Positions 33,695-42,549 of a stretch of DNA of 64,000 bases are shown piece by piece. Where the stretch lies: the NCBI GenBank assembly GCA_041392505.1, contig JAWKLX010000047.1, positions 6,738 through 70,737 on the forward strand, read 5' to 3'. Source of the DNA: UBA6168 sp041392505 (GTDB lineage: Bacteria; Bacteroidota; Bacteroidia; Chitinophagales; Saprospiraceae). Every line of letters begins with the position of its first letter. Position 1 is the first letter of the stretch. The notes beneath the pieces are model-generated. The model did not search any database. It saw nothing but the letters and a program-made list of their open reading frames with translations, and had not been told where the DNA came from. Both the position numbers and the translations under genes were made by a program.

Positions 33695-33786
33695 AGCTGT
33701 AAAGTTAGGTTAGTGAATAGAAATTAGTGAGCAGCGATTTAGTTCAGTTGCTGACCGAAAATGCCAGCCATTGCATTTAAGACAAA

Positions 33787-34713
33787 TCAGGCCAGACGGA
33801 AACCTGGCGCCTCGTTCATCATTTCAAATAAAACACCTTCTTTCATGGCATAGGCGGAGGTGATGATTTTATGGATATTGGCTTTTTTCAAAATAAAATG
33901 AATCAGAGCAAAGGCCACGACGATCAGCTCGGCCCTTTCGTTGGGGAGCTGTTCCATCGCATATCGTTCGGACAATGAGGAGCGGACAACCTGATGGTGC
34001 ATTTTATAATAGTCCGTTACTAGCACTTCTGTGAATAACGTATCGGGGGTCACCACGTGCCCATGAAAACTTTCCACCACTTCAAACGAACCAGAAGCCC
34101 CCATCAACACAGGGGTTTGGTGCTCCGTTAAAGCATCGAATAGAGGGGCTAAAGTTTCCTCTAAAAACGCTTCTAATGCGGATAGCTGTCCTTCCGACAA
34201 GGGGTCTGTCTGATGAAAAGTAGAAAACAATACCTGCACCCCGATCGGGAAACTTTTTGACCAATACACTTCTTTTCCGTCGGCAATGATGAATTCTACA
34301 CTGCCACCTCCAATATCCATGATCAGCCCTTTTCCGGCAAAGGGCGGGACGGCCTGCAAAACCCCCAAATGAATAAACCTCGCCTCTTCTTCACCGGAAA
34401 TTATTTGCACCTGAATGCCCGTTTCCTCTTCAACCGCTTTGATAAAATCTTGTCTGTTGGAGGCACGCCGCAAGGCTTCTGTACCAAACACTTTTAGGCG
34501 TTGGACGCCCAACCCGTTGACCAATTTTTTATAATCGGCCAAACAATCAACCCCTCGCCTAAAAGGTGTTTCCCCAATCGTATCCAACCCTTCTTGCCCG
34601 ATGCGCACATAGCGCCGCTCCTTATGAACCCGGCGGATGCCTTGGTCATCATCCACATCTATTACCAGCAGATGGAAAGTGTTTGTGCCACAATCGATAA
34701 CTCCTAAGCGCAT
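33787..34713 (-). CDS. Ppx/GppA family phosphatase
   Basis: Exopolyphosphatase / guanosine pentaphosphate phosphatase family enzyme. It has the ASKHA-type phosphate loops: MRLGVIDCGTNTFHLLVIDV at the N-terminus, IISGEEEARFIHLGV (conserved catalytic-region glutamate), LIMDIGGGSVEFIIADG (second phosphate loop), and GASGSFEV. At 308 residues it is of the short class, without the C-terminal HD domain of E. coli Ppx. It should act on polyphosphate or (p)ppGpp precursors in the cytoplasm; which of these cannot be told. An 83-base gap on its upstream side separates it from the end of the small lipoprotein gene. Confidence 0.92.
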   Translation of the reverse strand: MRLGVIDCGTNTFHLLVIDVDDDQGIRRVHKERRYVRIGQEGLDTIGETPFRRGVDCLADYKKLVNGLGVQRLKVFGTEALRRASNRQDFIKAVEEETGIQVQIISGEEEARFIHLGVLQAVPPFAGKGLIMDIGGGSVEFIIADGKEVYWSKSFPIGVQVLFSTFHQTDPLSEGQLSALEAFLEETLAPLFDALTEHQTPVLMGASGSFEVVESFHGHVVTPDTLFTEVLVTDYYKMHHQVVRSSLSERYAMEQLPNERAELIVVAFALIHFILKKANIHKIITSAYAMKEGVLFEMMNEAPGFRLA

Positions 34714-34796
34714 ATTGGAAATAAGGTTTTTTTGAAACAGGGCTTTTAAATACGCTGATTCGAGTTTTAAGCCGAATCGTTCACATAGCCGTTTTT

Positions 34797-35312
34797 TTAC
34801 TGCTGCTGCATGTTGTTGCGCAACTGTAGGGCTTGCTGAATCTGGCCATTGAAAAAGTCCACCCCTTCCTGTGTCATATAGTTGGCGTACTTGTTATTGT
34901 CTTTATCGTAAAAAACAAAAAAGGTGCAATTGGTATCGAAGTAAAAATCTGCCCGCAGCACAATGTCTCCGTTAATTTGATAAGTAACGATGCCAGCAGG
35001 GTTGCACCCTGGTTTGATTGGTGCGGGTGTTTCGGCCACGTGCCTGATAGCATTTTGGATGGCTGGTTTTTCGCTCAAACTGGCGGTAAATGGATGGTAG
35101 TGATAGATATAGTCAATCTGTGTGCCTTCCTGAAAAATCTTTTGCAACAGTTCGAGCGGCACACTGGGCAATGGTGGTGGCAGTTCGGCAGCAGTTGCTG
35201 GAGCGGGCTGGGCAGTAGTCGCTTGCCCGTCGTTTTGTTGGTCAGCCGACTGGCTGTTATTGCAAGAAAACAACAAACCAACCAAGGCAACATGAGTAAG
35301 GAAACGTATCAT
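34797..35312 (-). CDS. Hypothetical lipoprotein
   Basis: A 171-residue protein of unknown function. The ATG at 35312 gives MIRFLTHVALVGLLFSCNNSQ, a lipoprotein signal with cysteine 17. A Gln/Ala/Thr/Pro-rich linker follows. The folded part (about 55-170) has strand-rich stretches such as AGIVTYQINGDIVLRADFYFDTNCTFFVFYDKDNNKYA and ends in an Asn/Gln-rich helix. The frame can be extended to 35366 but without a signal-like N-terminus. No family is recognised. Confidence 0.75.
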   Translation of the reverse strand: MIRFLTHVALVGLLFSCNNSQSADQQNDGQATTAQPAPATAAELPPPLPSVPLELLQKIFQEGTQIDYIYHYHPFTASLSEKPAIQNAIRHVAETPAPIKPGCNPAGIVTYQINGDIVLRADFYFDTNCTFFVFYDKDNNKYANYMTQEGVDFFNGQIQQALQLRNNMQQQ

Positions 35313-35522
35313 AATTTTGAGTTTTAAAAATCTGGCTGGAAAGATAAATAGAACTTTGTGCCCCATCCATTTCTTTATAAAATTTGTTTGGTAAGTAGGG
35401 CGAATCGATCCAATTTGTAGAAGGTTTTAGTTGGCCAGTCATTTTTATAAGCCGTTAACGAAAAGAGTGGCTACCTTTATTTTACATTCAGCAAAACGCA
35501 AACTCCCGTCCAATCAAAAGCC

Positions 35523-36215
35523 ATGTCAGAACAAAAAAAACGTATTTTAGACAGCATAACCGTTCCCCTTCAATTTATCCTATTGATCTGGGCAATTCAT
35601 TTTTTCCAAATCATCACCGGGTTTGATTTTGGGAAATATGGGATATTCCCCAGGGAGTTTTTTGGGCTGCGGGGCGTTATTTTTTCCCCATTGATCCATT
35701 CCGACCTACGGCACTTGATTTCCAATTCGGCGCCCATGTTTGTGCTTTCGGTGATGATTATTTATTTCTACCCCCGCGTGGCTAACCGCAGCATGTTGAT
35801 GATTTATTTGCTGACGGGTTTGGCCGTTTGGATATTTGGCAGAAGGGTATTCCATATCGGTGCAAGTGGCGTTGTTTATGGTTTGGTTTCTTTCGTTTTT
35901 TGGATGGGCATTTTTAGGCGCAGCCTTAAATCCATCATTTTGGCCCTGATCGTAACGGTGCTTTACAGTGGTTATTTTTTGGGCATTCTGCCCAATCAGG
36001 AAGGCATTTCTTGGGAAAGCCATTTACTGGGTGGCATCGTTGGCATTTTCGCTGCCTACTGGTTTAAAGAACAAATCGAGATGGACGAGGAAGTTCAAAA
36101 AGCTTCTTGGGAAAATGAACCACTTGACAGCAAATATTTTCTGGAGCGGGATATTTTTGATAAAACAAAACTGGAGCGGGAGCAAGAACAGAACGGGAAT
36201 AGTAACTTGTGGTAG
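35523..36215 (+). CDS. Rhomboid family intramembrane serine protease
   Basis: A six-helix membrane protease of 230 residues that cuts transmembrane substrates. The rhomboid features are in place: FSPLIHSDLRHLISNSAPMFVL (oxyanion Asn and His region, N68), the serine in HIGASGVVYG (S115) and the catalytic histidine in ESHLLGGIVG (H167). A short charged C-terminal tail is cytoplasmic. It is a lone plus-strand gene with a strong terminator directly after it. Substrates are unknown; in other bacteria rhomboids act on membrane protein quality control or signalling. Confidence 0.92.
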   Translation: MSEQKKRILDSITVPLQFILLIWAIHFFQIITGFDFGKYGIFPREFFGLRGVIFSPLIHSDLRHLISNSAPMFVLSVMIIYFYPRVANRSMLMIYLLTGLAVWIFGRRVFHIGASGVVYGLVSFVFWMGIFRRSLKSIILALIVTVLYSGYFLGILPNQEGISWESHLLGGIVGIFAAYWFKEQIEMDEEVQKASWENEPLDSKYFLERDIFDKTKLEREQEQNGNSNLW

Positions 36216-36235
36216 ATGCTATCCGCCCAAAACAG

Positions 36236-36273
36236 AAAAGCCCCGTGGCGAATGCCACGGGGCTTTTTTATTT
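36236..36273 (+). terminator. Terminator after the rhomboid gene
   Basis: 14-bp perfect stem AAAAGCCCCGTGGC (36236-36249) with its complement (36254-36267), loop GAAT, then a T run. Confidence 0.9.
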
Positions 36274-36324
36274 CTTTTATAGAGGCTTGAAGTAAGTACT
36301 TATTTCATAAAAATGAAAGTTGGC

Positions 36325-37098
36325 TTAGGAAAGGAAAGCTGCTTTTTTCCGCATTCCGACAAACTGGAACACTTTTCTGAGTGGCTTCAGGAACGTCGTG
36401 TATGGTTTGGGTTTCAGGTTGTTTTTCTTCCAAGCCAAGCGGTCTTCCAGGTTGGCAATGAGCCTGTTCTCCATCCAACGGTTGCCAGCTCCCCCGATCC
36501 GCATCTTTACCATACAGTAAGGAATGTAATGGGTGGAAATATGGTGCTTGTACAGTAGGCGAAGGATCAACTCATAATCACCCGCAAAACGGAAGGTCGG
36601 GTCAAAAAAGCCATATTTTTCCAATACCGAACGTTTGACAAAAAAAGTCGGGTGAGGCGGCATCCAGCCGTTTAGGAAACCTTTCGGCGTGCATTTGCCA
36701 GCCTTCCAAAAACGGAGCACTTCGTTGGTGTCGTCCTCGGCAACATAGCACAAGTCGCCATAGGCAGAATCCGTGTCATACTTGGTAAACGCTTCCGCTA
36801 CCTTTTCCAACACTTTGTTACTAACGTAACTGTCGTCTGCATTTAGGAAACCAATGACGTCCCCAGTAGCTGACCGAATCCCCTTGTTCATGGCATCGTA
36901 GATGCCATAGTCGGGTTCAATGATCAGGGTAGAAATGCCACTTCTGTGTTTCTTGAGGATTTCTTGAGTCCCGTCTTTTGACGCTCCATCCACTACTATG
37001 TGTTCGATGTTTCCATAGGTTTGTTCTTGGACACACTGCAAGGTGTCCTGGATAGTTTTGGAGCTGTTGAAGCTAACAGTAATTATGGAGATTTTCAT
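36325..37098 (-). CDS. Glycosyltransferase family 2
   Basis: GT-A fold transferase of 257 residues at the downstream end of the polysaccharide locus. The start MKISIITVSFNSSKTIQDTLQCVQEQ, then HIVVDGASKDGTQEIL (nucleotide-binding D-G), then DVIGFLNADDSYVSNKVLE (D-x-D metal-binding site as NADD) are the family hallmarks. The acceptor-side region PPHPTFFVKRSVLEKYGFFDPTFRFAGDYELILRL (with the conserved D/E at the base position) is also present. It has no membrane helix. Donor and acceptor cannot be told. It is separated from the rest of the cluster by a 341-base gap, so it may be the last member or a separate unit. Confidence 0.92.
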   Translation of the reverse strand: MKISIITVSFNSSKTIQDTLQCVQEQTYGNIEHIVVDGASKDGTQEILKKHRSGISTLIIEPDYGIYDAMNKGIRSATGDVIGFLNADDSYVSNKVLEKVAEAFTKYDTDSAYGDLCYVAEDDTNEVLRFWKAGKCTPKGFLNGWMPPHPTFFVKRSVLEKYGFFDPTFRFAGDYELILRLLYKHHISTHYIPYCMVKMRIGGAGNRWMENRLIANLEDRLAWKKNNLKPKPYTTFLKPLRKVFQFVGMRKKAAFLS

Positions 37099-37439
37099 AA
37101 CTCACTAATGGGATTTGTGTTTGCTCAAAGTTATTTAAGAGGCGATACGAACCGTTTGATCTCTTTACGTTGATTGAGTATAGATTTGTTACAAATACTA
37201 AGACCAGATTGCCGTCTCTGGCTATTTGAAAGCCAGAAAAGGGGGAGGGCAGATATGTGCTAAAAGAGCAGACTTACAGAGCTTACGCCAGCAAAGATAT
37301 ATTCTTTCCACTAAAAATCCGGTAAAATGACCGCTAAAAGAAAAGTAGATCTAATTCCCTCCACATAAGCCGCAAGGTATACCGTCCCAATCTTTGTGGA
37401 CAATGACTTAGATCACTTAAGTAGGTGTCAAAAACCAAA
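37099..37439. other. 341-base intergenic region
   Basis: No coding frame and no promoter element is convincing. One small hairpin, TCTGGCT (37217-37223) with AGCCAGA (37231-37237), is the only visible structure. Confidence 0.5.
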
Positions 37440-38459
37440 CTATTTTGTCAACAATTTAATAGCCACTTTTTTGGCCATTTGAAACGCTTTCGGGAAGGTA
37501 GTCTCAACTTTTAGGATAGCCCGGTTTTTTGCCACGTCTAAGTCCTTGGGGAAATTGACGTTAACGCCATTGATCTTTTTCAATTGCAACGGCTTAACAA
37601 TAGTTTGGAACTGCATGAATTTGCTGGACTCAGGGATGTAGTGGCAAGTAATCGAATTGCGGGAATGCTGTGGTTCAAATGAAGCCAAAGACCCGTGAAT
37701 GGTTTTTGAACCCCAAAACAGAACATCGCCTTTCTTCAAGGCAGGCGCTACACATTTCAGGTCAAAATCTTTGATGATCTTTTTAACCAATGTTTTATAG
37801 CGGTCATGATGGAAGGCAATATCAAAATCGCCCCCGTTTTTACGGATGTCAATTTTATGGCTGGTCGGATAAATATAAAAACGGCCACCGCCCGGATGGA
37901 TGTCTTCCAACGCCAGCCACATCCCGATCATCTCGCCGTCTTTTTCTGCGTCGAGGTAGTAGCAATCCTGGTGCGCCCATGTGATTGGGTTGCCCTCAAA
38001 ATACATGGATTGCACCGCTTTACCCGGCTCTCCCATCAGGGTTTTCAACGTTTGTTGAATTCCGTCCTGGGTGAGGATGTCAATGCCCGTGGAACGAAAA
38101 TTAGGGAAGGAAGTACTGCTAACCGACTGAATGTTGAGGATCGAATTCAACATATAGCCATGCTCCGTGAATTTATGCCGCTCAGGATTAGCACTCGCTT
38201 GCCGGTAAATAAACCCTTTGTTGGGTTTTACCTCATTCCTGAAATGGCCGAGGATTTCATCGCACAACTCATTGGAAACCAGGTTGCGTTTTACGATGTA
38301 GCCATTTTCATCATAATAATTTTTGATGTCCTGATCTGAACGAAGGGAACGGTAAGGATCGTTTGTCCTGTCAACATCAACAGGAATCTCTAATGGTTCG
38401 CCCAGCGGAGGCAGATGCCTTTGTAATAAGCTTCTTGGACCATAATTAATGCGTTTCAG
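37440..38459 (-). CDS. PhyH-like Fe(II)/2-oxoglutarate dioxygenase; 5' end uncertain
   Basis: Phytanoyl-CoA dioxygenase family protein that would hydroxylate a small molecule or sugar-linked group. Iron-ligand and cofactor features: AHQDCYYLDAEKDGEMIGMWLALEDI (H-x-D), then KGDVLFWGSKTIHGSLASFEPQHSRNSITCHY (distal His and Arg). The first standard start codon in frame is a TTG at 38267, but the frame stays open 78 codons further upstream and reads convincingly like the family N-terminus (YRSLRSDQDIKNYYDENGYI before the TTG). No ATG, GTG or TTG lies there; a CTG at 38459 is used here as a provisional start. A CTG or ATT start, or a frameshift from the ATG at 38463 (out of frame), would explain this. 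Confidence 0.8.
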   Translation of the reverse strand: MKRINYGPRSLLQRHLPPLGEPLEIPVDVDRTNDPYRSLRSDQDIKNYYDENGYIVKRNLVSNELCDEILGHFRNEVKPNKGFIYRQASANPERHKFTEHGYMLNSILNIQSVSSTSFPNFRSTGIDILTQDGIQQTLKTLMGEPGKAVQSMYFEGNPITWAHQDCYYLDAEKDGEMIGMWLALEDIHPGGGRFYIYPTSHKIDIRKNGGDFDIAFHHDRYKTLVKKIIKDFDLKCVAPALKKGDVLFWGSKTIHGSLASFEPQHSRNSITCHYIPESSKFMQFQTIVKPLQLKKINGVNVNFPKDLDVAKNRAILKVETTFPKAFQMAKKVAIKLLTK

Positions 38460-38705
38460 ACATTTAGCAGGGGGATTTTTAGTAAAAAATTGAAAATTCC
38501 ACTAAAAACACCCTCCTTCTGCGAGAAAGGGAAAGAAAAAAAAATTCATTTTTTCATCCGCTCTCCCGCCCTGCTAAAATAGTCATGTGCGTTTGTTTTA
38601 AGTGAATTTAGAAGCAATGGGAAATATAGAACTGGAATACAAATGCGATATTAGGGTATTTCAGAATTAGGCAATAAATACCTCCATTCCCCAAATACCC
38701 AATAC

Positions 38706-40463
38706 CTACTTTATCGGCCTGCGGCTGACCACGTAATTTTCCAGCACCAGCATATCCATTTGGGTGCGGAGAAAACATTCGAGGGCATGCTCAGGCGTGT
38801 TGACGATCGGTTCGTTTTCGTTGAAAGAAGTATTCAACAAAATCGGCACGCCAGATTTTTTATAAAAAGTAGATATCAAGCGATGGTAACGGGGAGCATC
38901 CTTTTTATCCACCGTTTGCAGCCTGCCGGTGCCATCCACATGGGTGACGGCAGGGATTTGAGCCCTTTTTTCTTTTTTTATTTTAAATACTTTTTCCATG
39001 TATGGAACATCATCCACGCGCTCAAAATATTCGGCAGTTGCCTCTTTTAAAATCGAAGGGGCAAAGGGGCGGAAACTTTCACGCCGTTTGATTTTTGAGT
39101 TCAACAAGTCTTTGGCATCCGGGCGGGAAGGGTCCACAATGATAGAACGATTGCCCAAAGCCCTTGGCCCAAATTCTGCCTTTCCTTGAAACCAACCCAC
39201 AACACAACCATTCACCAACCCGTCGGAAACCACTTCGAACAATTCGTCTTCCGAGTATTTTTTCACATGAAACCCTTTGAGGTCCCGGGTTTGCAGATAA
39301 GCCTCAATTTCATCATTTGTGAAACTGCTGCCAGTGTAGGCCTGGTGTTCAAAAGGAGAACGGGGCTTGCCCAATTCATTGTGGTAATAGAACAATGCTG
39401 AGCCAACCGACGTGCCACCATCATGTCCGGCAGGCGGGACGAATAAGTGCTCGAACGAGGTATTGTCAATAATTTTCCCGTTGGCCACCGAGTTTTGAGC
39501 GACCCCGCCAGTAATGCAAAGGTTTTTTAAACCCGTCTTTTTGTACAAGTCTTCGGCCATGTGGAAAATCACTTCCTCGCAAACCCGCTGAACAGAAGCC
39601 GCCATATCCATGTGCTCTTGTGTCAACGGGCTACCTTTTTTGCGGGGCTGGCCAAATTTACTGATGAAATATTCGCTGTATTTCGGCTTGATAACGGGCC
39701 TCCCTTTTTCGTCCACCCCAGACCAATCGCCTTTGCGAATCCGGCTAAGGTATTTTAAATTCAATTCAAAAAGACCGTTGTTTTTAACCTTAATAAAATC
39801 ACGGATTTTTTTCATCAATGCTTCATCCGGGGTGCCGTAAGGTGACAGCCCCATTACCTTGTACTCATCGCCATAATTTGGGAAACCTAGGAACTGGGTA
39901 AAACAAGTATAAAAAAAGCCAACTGAATGCGGGAAAGTAACGCTGTCCATCACCGTAATTTTATTGCCTTTGCCAATGCCCCGCATGGTCGAAGTAAAAT
40001 CGCCCATCCCATCAACAGATAGAATGGCTGCCTCTTCAAACGGGGAGACAAAAAAGGAACTCGCCATGTGGCTACGATGGTGCTCAATAAATTTAACTTC
40101 GGCTTTAATAGGTGTACCATTATATCCGAGGGCATGCGCTACATCTTCCTTAATCGTTTTCACTCCACCAATGTGTGCCGCTTTTTTTCGGATCGCATCG
40201 ACGGAGATGCGGTTTTTCAACGTATAAATTACTTTTCGTAAAAACTTTGCGTTTGGATCGCGGGAAACGGTAATCACATCCACTTCGTCAAGCTTGATGC
40301 CTGCTTCGTTAAGACAAAATTTTACAGCTTCTGTCGGCAACCCTGCCCAATGCTTGATTCGGCGAATTCGTTCCTCTTCCGTAGCGGCAATTAATTTTCC
40401 GTTTTTATAAATGCAGGCGGAAGCGTCTCCATGGTATGCATTTATGCCTAGTGTGTAAGTCAT
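38706..40463 (-). CDS. Carbamoyltransferase, NodU/CmcH family (first copy)
   Basis: Transfers a carbamoyl group from carbamoyl phosphate, activated with ATP, to a hydroxyl of a sugar or other acceptor. The N-terminal Kae1-like domain begins MTYTLGINAYHGDASACIY and includes the metal-binding pair in FIEHHRSHMASSFFVSPF and the ILSVDGMGDF loop. GLKNLCITGGVAQNSVANGKI is the second phosphate loop. The C-terminal YrdC-like domain carries GWFQGKAEFGPRALGNRSI (the family's G-R-x-E-F-G-P-R-A-L-G region, here AEFGPRALG) and LLNTSFNENEPIV. The 585 residues are full length. It probably decorates the polysaccharide; the PhyH-like gene lies downstream and a glycosyltransferase 48 bases upstream. Confidence 0.93.
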   Translation of the reverse strand: MTYTLGINAYHGDASACIYKNGKLIAATEEERIRRIKHWAGLPTEAVKFCLNEAGIKLDEVDVITVSRDPNAKFLRKVIYTLKNRISVDAIRKKAAHIGGVKTIKEDVAHALGYNGTPIKAEVKFIEHHRSHMASSFFVSPFEEAAILSVDGMGDFTSTMRGIGKGNKITVMDSVTFPHSVGFFYTCFTQFLGFPNYGDEYKVMGLSPYGTPDEALMKKIRDFIKVKNNGLFELNLKYLSRIRKGDWSGVDEKGRPVIKPKYSEYFISKFGQPRKKGSPLTQEHMDMAASVQRVCEEVIFHMAEDLYKKTGLKNLCITGGVAQNSVANGKIIDNTSFEHLFVPPAGHDGGTSVGSALFYYHNELGKPRSPFEHQAYTGSSFTNDEIEAYLQTRDLKGFHVKKYSEDELFEVVSDGLVNGCVVGWFQGKAEFGPRALGNRSIIVDPSRPDAKDLLNSKIKRRESFRPFAPSILKEATAEYFERVDDVPYMEKVFKIKKEKRAQIPAVTHVDGTGRLQTVDKKDAPRYHRLISTFYKKSGVPILLNTSFNENEPIVNTPEHALECFLRTQMDMLVLENYVVSRRPIK

Positions 40464-40511
40464 TATGTCGAAGGTAGTTTGTTTGGTTAAAAAATCCAGA
40501 TAAAATACCAG

Positions 40512-41423
40512 TCAAGAATTACTGGTGATGGGGGTTTCTAATTTCTCTTCTTCAATTGAAAGTGTAGTTATTTTTGAATGCCTATTTAATTCATCAATTT
40601 TAATATCAATGACCAACCGGTACCAAAATGCTTGTAAAAAATGGAACATGAACCCTTCCTTTCCATCCAGAAAACCCAATTGAAAAAAATACCGATAAAT
40701 AAAATAAATCATGGGCCTAACAAATAATGGTGCATTGAACCATATTTTTTTAAACCATGCTGTTTTTTGGTCGGGGTTGCCCAATAGTTTTTCCGAAACA
40801 GCTTGCTGCCTATCCCCTCTTTTTCTTTCTAATTCTTCTTGTGCTTGCAAAGTACTGTACCGATTATGTTTATCAATCCACGAAGTAATGCTGTTTTCTT
40901 TTAAATTCTCTTCAATTAAATAGCCCTTTTTCCAAATTATCGTTTCTCCGGGCACAACAAAACGGTGGTCCATATTTTGGTTCAGGTCGGAATGGCCAAT
41001 ATTGGTGCGAAACATTTTCAATAAATACTTCGGAAAATATCCACCATGCTTGATCCACCGTCCTTTAAAATAATTTTTCCGATTAAAATAAATGCCGTTA
41101 ATATTTTTAGGAACAGCGTCGTTCCTGAACTTCTTTAATAATCCAAATAATTCCGGCGTCACAATTTGGTCGGCATCCAATCCAATGATCCATGGTGTAT
41201 TTATGGAAAAATGGTGGAGTGCAAAATCCCATTGCTTGGGATGGTTGATAAATTTATTATAAACCACTTCAGCGCCGTATTCTTCGGCAATGTCCAATGT
41301 AGCATCTGTACTACCTGAATCGAGGATGAATGTCTCTGCATTTAATGGCGCAATAGATTTTAATAATCTCGGTAAATGAATTTCTTCATTAAAGGTCAAT
41401 ATGATAAATGAAAAATCAGGCAT
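40512..41423 (-). CDS. Glycosyltransferase family 2
   Basis: GT-A transferase of 303 residues, of the type used in lipopolysaccharide core and capsule synthesis. The N-terminus reads MPDFSFIILTFNEEIHLPRLLKS, then ETFILDSGSTDATLDIAEEYG and HFSINTPWIIGLDADQIVTPELF with D-x-D as DAD. A conserved NYFKGRWIKHGGYFPKYLLKMFRTNIG follows, characteristic of the WaaE/KdtX-type subgroup. The C-terminus has a hydrophobic RPMIYFIYRYFFQLGFLDGKEGFMFHFLQAFWYR that probably associates with the membrane. Its start overlaps the stop of the next upstream gene by 8 bases, a sign of coupled translation. Confidence 0.92.
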   Translation of the reverse strand: MPDFSFIILTFNEEIHLPRLLKSIAPLNAETFILDSGSTDATLDIAEEYGAEVVYNKFINHPKQWDFALHHFSINTPWIIGLDADQIVTPELFGLLKKFRNDAVPKNINGIYFNRKNYFKGRWIKHGGYFPKYLLKMFRTNIGHSDLNQNMDHRFVVPGETIIWKKGYLIEENLKENSITSWIDKHNRYSTLQAQEELERKRGDRQQAVSEKLLGNPDQKTAWFKKIWFNAPLFVRPMIYFIYRYFFQLGFLDGKEGFMFHFLQAFWYRLVIDIKIDELNRHSKITTLSIEEEKLETPITSNS

Positions 41424-42549
41424 TGGCTAAATGGCGTTTGTACTCATCCACATATTTTTCCGCTACGACCTTTGGCGAAAAATCTCTTTTGATAAAGGCA
41501 GGTGCTATTTTTCGGATATTAATTAATTCTTCCTTTTTATAAAATATATCTTCAATAACTTTTGCTATCGAACTTGCATCGGTACCACAAGTCCAGCCCA
41601 AATTATTTTCCAATACATACTGAGCGAGCCCAACTTTTTCCGATACCAAAACAGGGGTGCCAACAGAAAGATTTTCAATCACAGCGTTGGCAAAATTTTC
41701 CGTAAACGATGGTTGTACAAATAAATCAGCAGATGCCATACACGCAAATTTTTCTGCATCGTATAAGCTACCCATCCACTCTATTTTATTCTGAATATTT
41801 AATTGCGACGCTAATTGTTTTAAAGAATCAACATATTCCACTTCCCCGTCTCCAATTAATTTAATTCGGACATCAAAAGGCAATTTTGCAATAGCTTCAA
41901 AAAGTGATTCTATATTTTTGACAGGATGCAAACGGGACAATGTTACTAAAGTAAAAACGTCATTTTTTTTATTTTCAAAGACTTGTCCGTTTGCTGTATT
42001 TACAATATTTGGCAAAACAAAACCATCCGCCCCCAATTCAGGGCTGTTCATTTTTTCAGCCTCTGCCGTAAAATGCAGTCTGGTGGTTTGGAGCAAAGGT
42101 TTACCTAAAAACCGATGGAATATTTTTTTGGGAGAAGCATTATTATTATCAAAAGAAAAACCGCTCAGCATTCCCCGCAAAGATAAAATCGGTTTTACGC
42201 CACGGAGCCAGCAAACAACCACGGATAAAATAACCGATATATTCCACCAAGAATGAATATGTACTACTTCATATTTTTTGCAGTCCCTCCACAATTGCAT
42301 TAATAAACCTGGGGAAAATTGTGAATGGTCTTTGGTCCATCTTGCATGGTAAGTCACCTCTACACCGTCCACCATTTGTGGTTTCCCAATTTCTACATCC
42401 AATTCTTTTGCGCCGTTAGCGGTCGTGGTTATCATCGCCACTTGATGTCCTGCTTTTGCTTGTGTTTCACATAAATTACTAACCGAAATAATCGGCCCCC
42501 CGTAAACATAAGCAGGCTTATAAGTTGGTATGAGGTGGAGGATTTTCAT
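41416..42549 (-). CDS. Glycosyltransferase family 4
   Basis: GT-B transferase of 377 residues. The N-terminal acceptor domain opens MKILHLIPTYKPAYVYGGPIISVSNLCE with the usual glycine loop; the C-terminal domain has TLVTLSRLHPVKNIESLFEAI, IKLIGDGEVEYVDSL and the E-x7-E signature in VQPSFTENFANAVIENLSVGTPVLVSEKVGL. These are the standard group 1 features. It overlaps the GT2 gene downstream by 8 bases and directly abuts the SGNH gene upstream. Sugar specificity is unknown. Confidence 0.93.
   Translation of the reverse strand: MKILHLIPTYKPAYVYGGPIISVSNLCETQAKAGHQVAMITTTANGAKELDVEIGKPQMVDGVEVTYHARWTKDHSQFSPGLLMQLWRDCKKYEVVHIHSWWNISVILSVVVCWLRGVKPILSLRGMLSGFSFDNNNASPKKIFHRFLGKPLLQTTRLHFTAEAEKMNSPELGADGFVLPNIVNTANGQVFENKKNDVFTLVTLSRLHPVKNIESLFEAIAKLPFDVRIKLIGDGEVEYVDSLKQLASQLNIQNKIEWMGSLYDAEKFACMASADLFVQPSFTENFANAVIENLSVGTPVLVSEKVGLAQYVLENNLGWTCGTDASSIAKVIEDIFYKKEELINIRKIAPAFIKRDFSPKVVAEKYVDEYKRHLANA

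Noticed and set aside
34748..34796. Terminator between the Ppx/GppA and small lipoprotein genes
   Set aside because: A six-base pair GATTCG/CGAATC is present but no T run follows on the transcribed strand.
38448..38463. ATG at 38463 as start of the PhyH-like gene
   Set aside because: It is out of frame with the dioxygenase coding sequence and its own frame stops after five codons.
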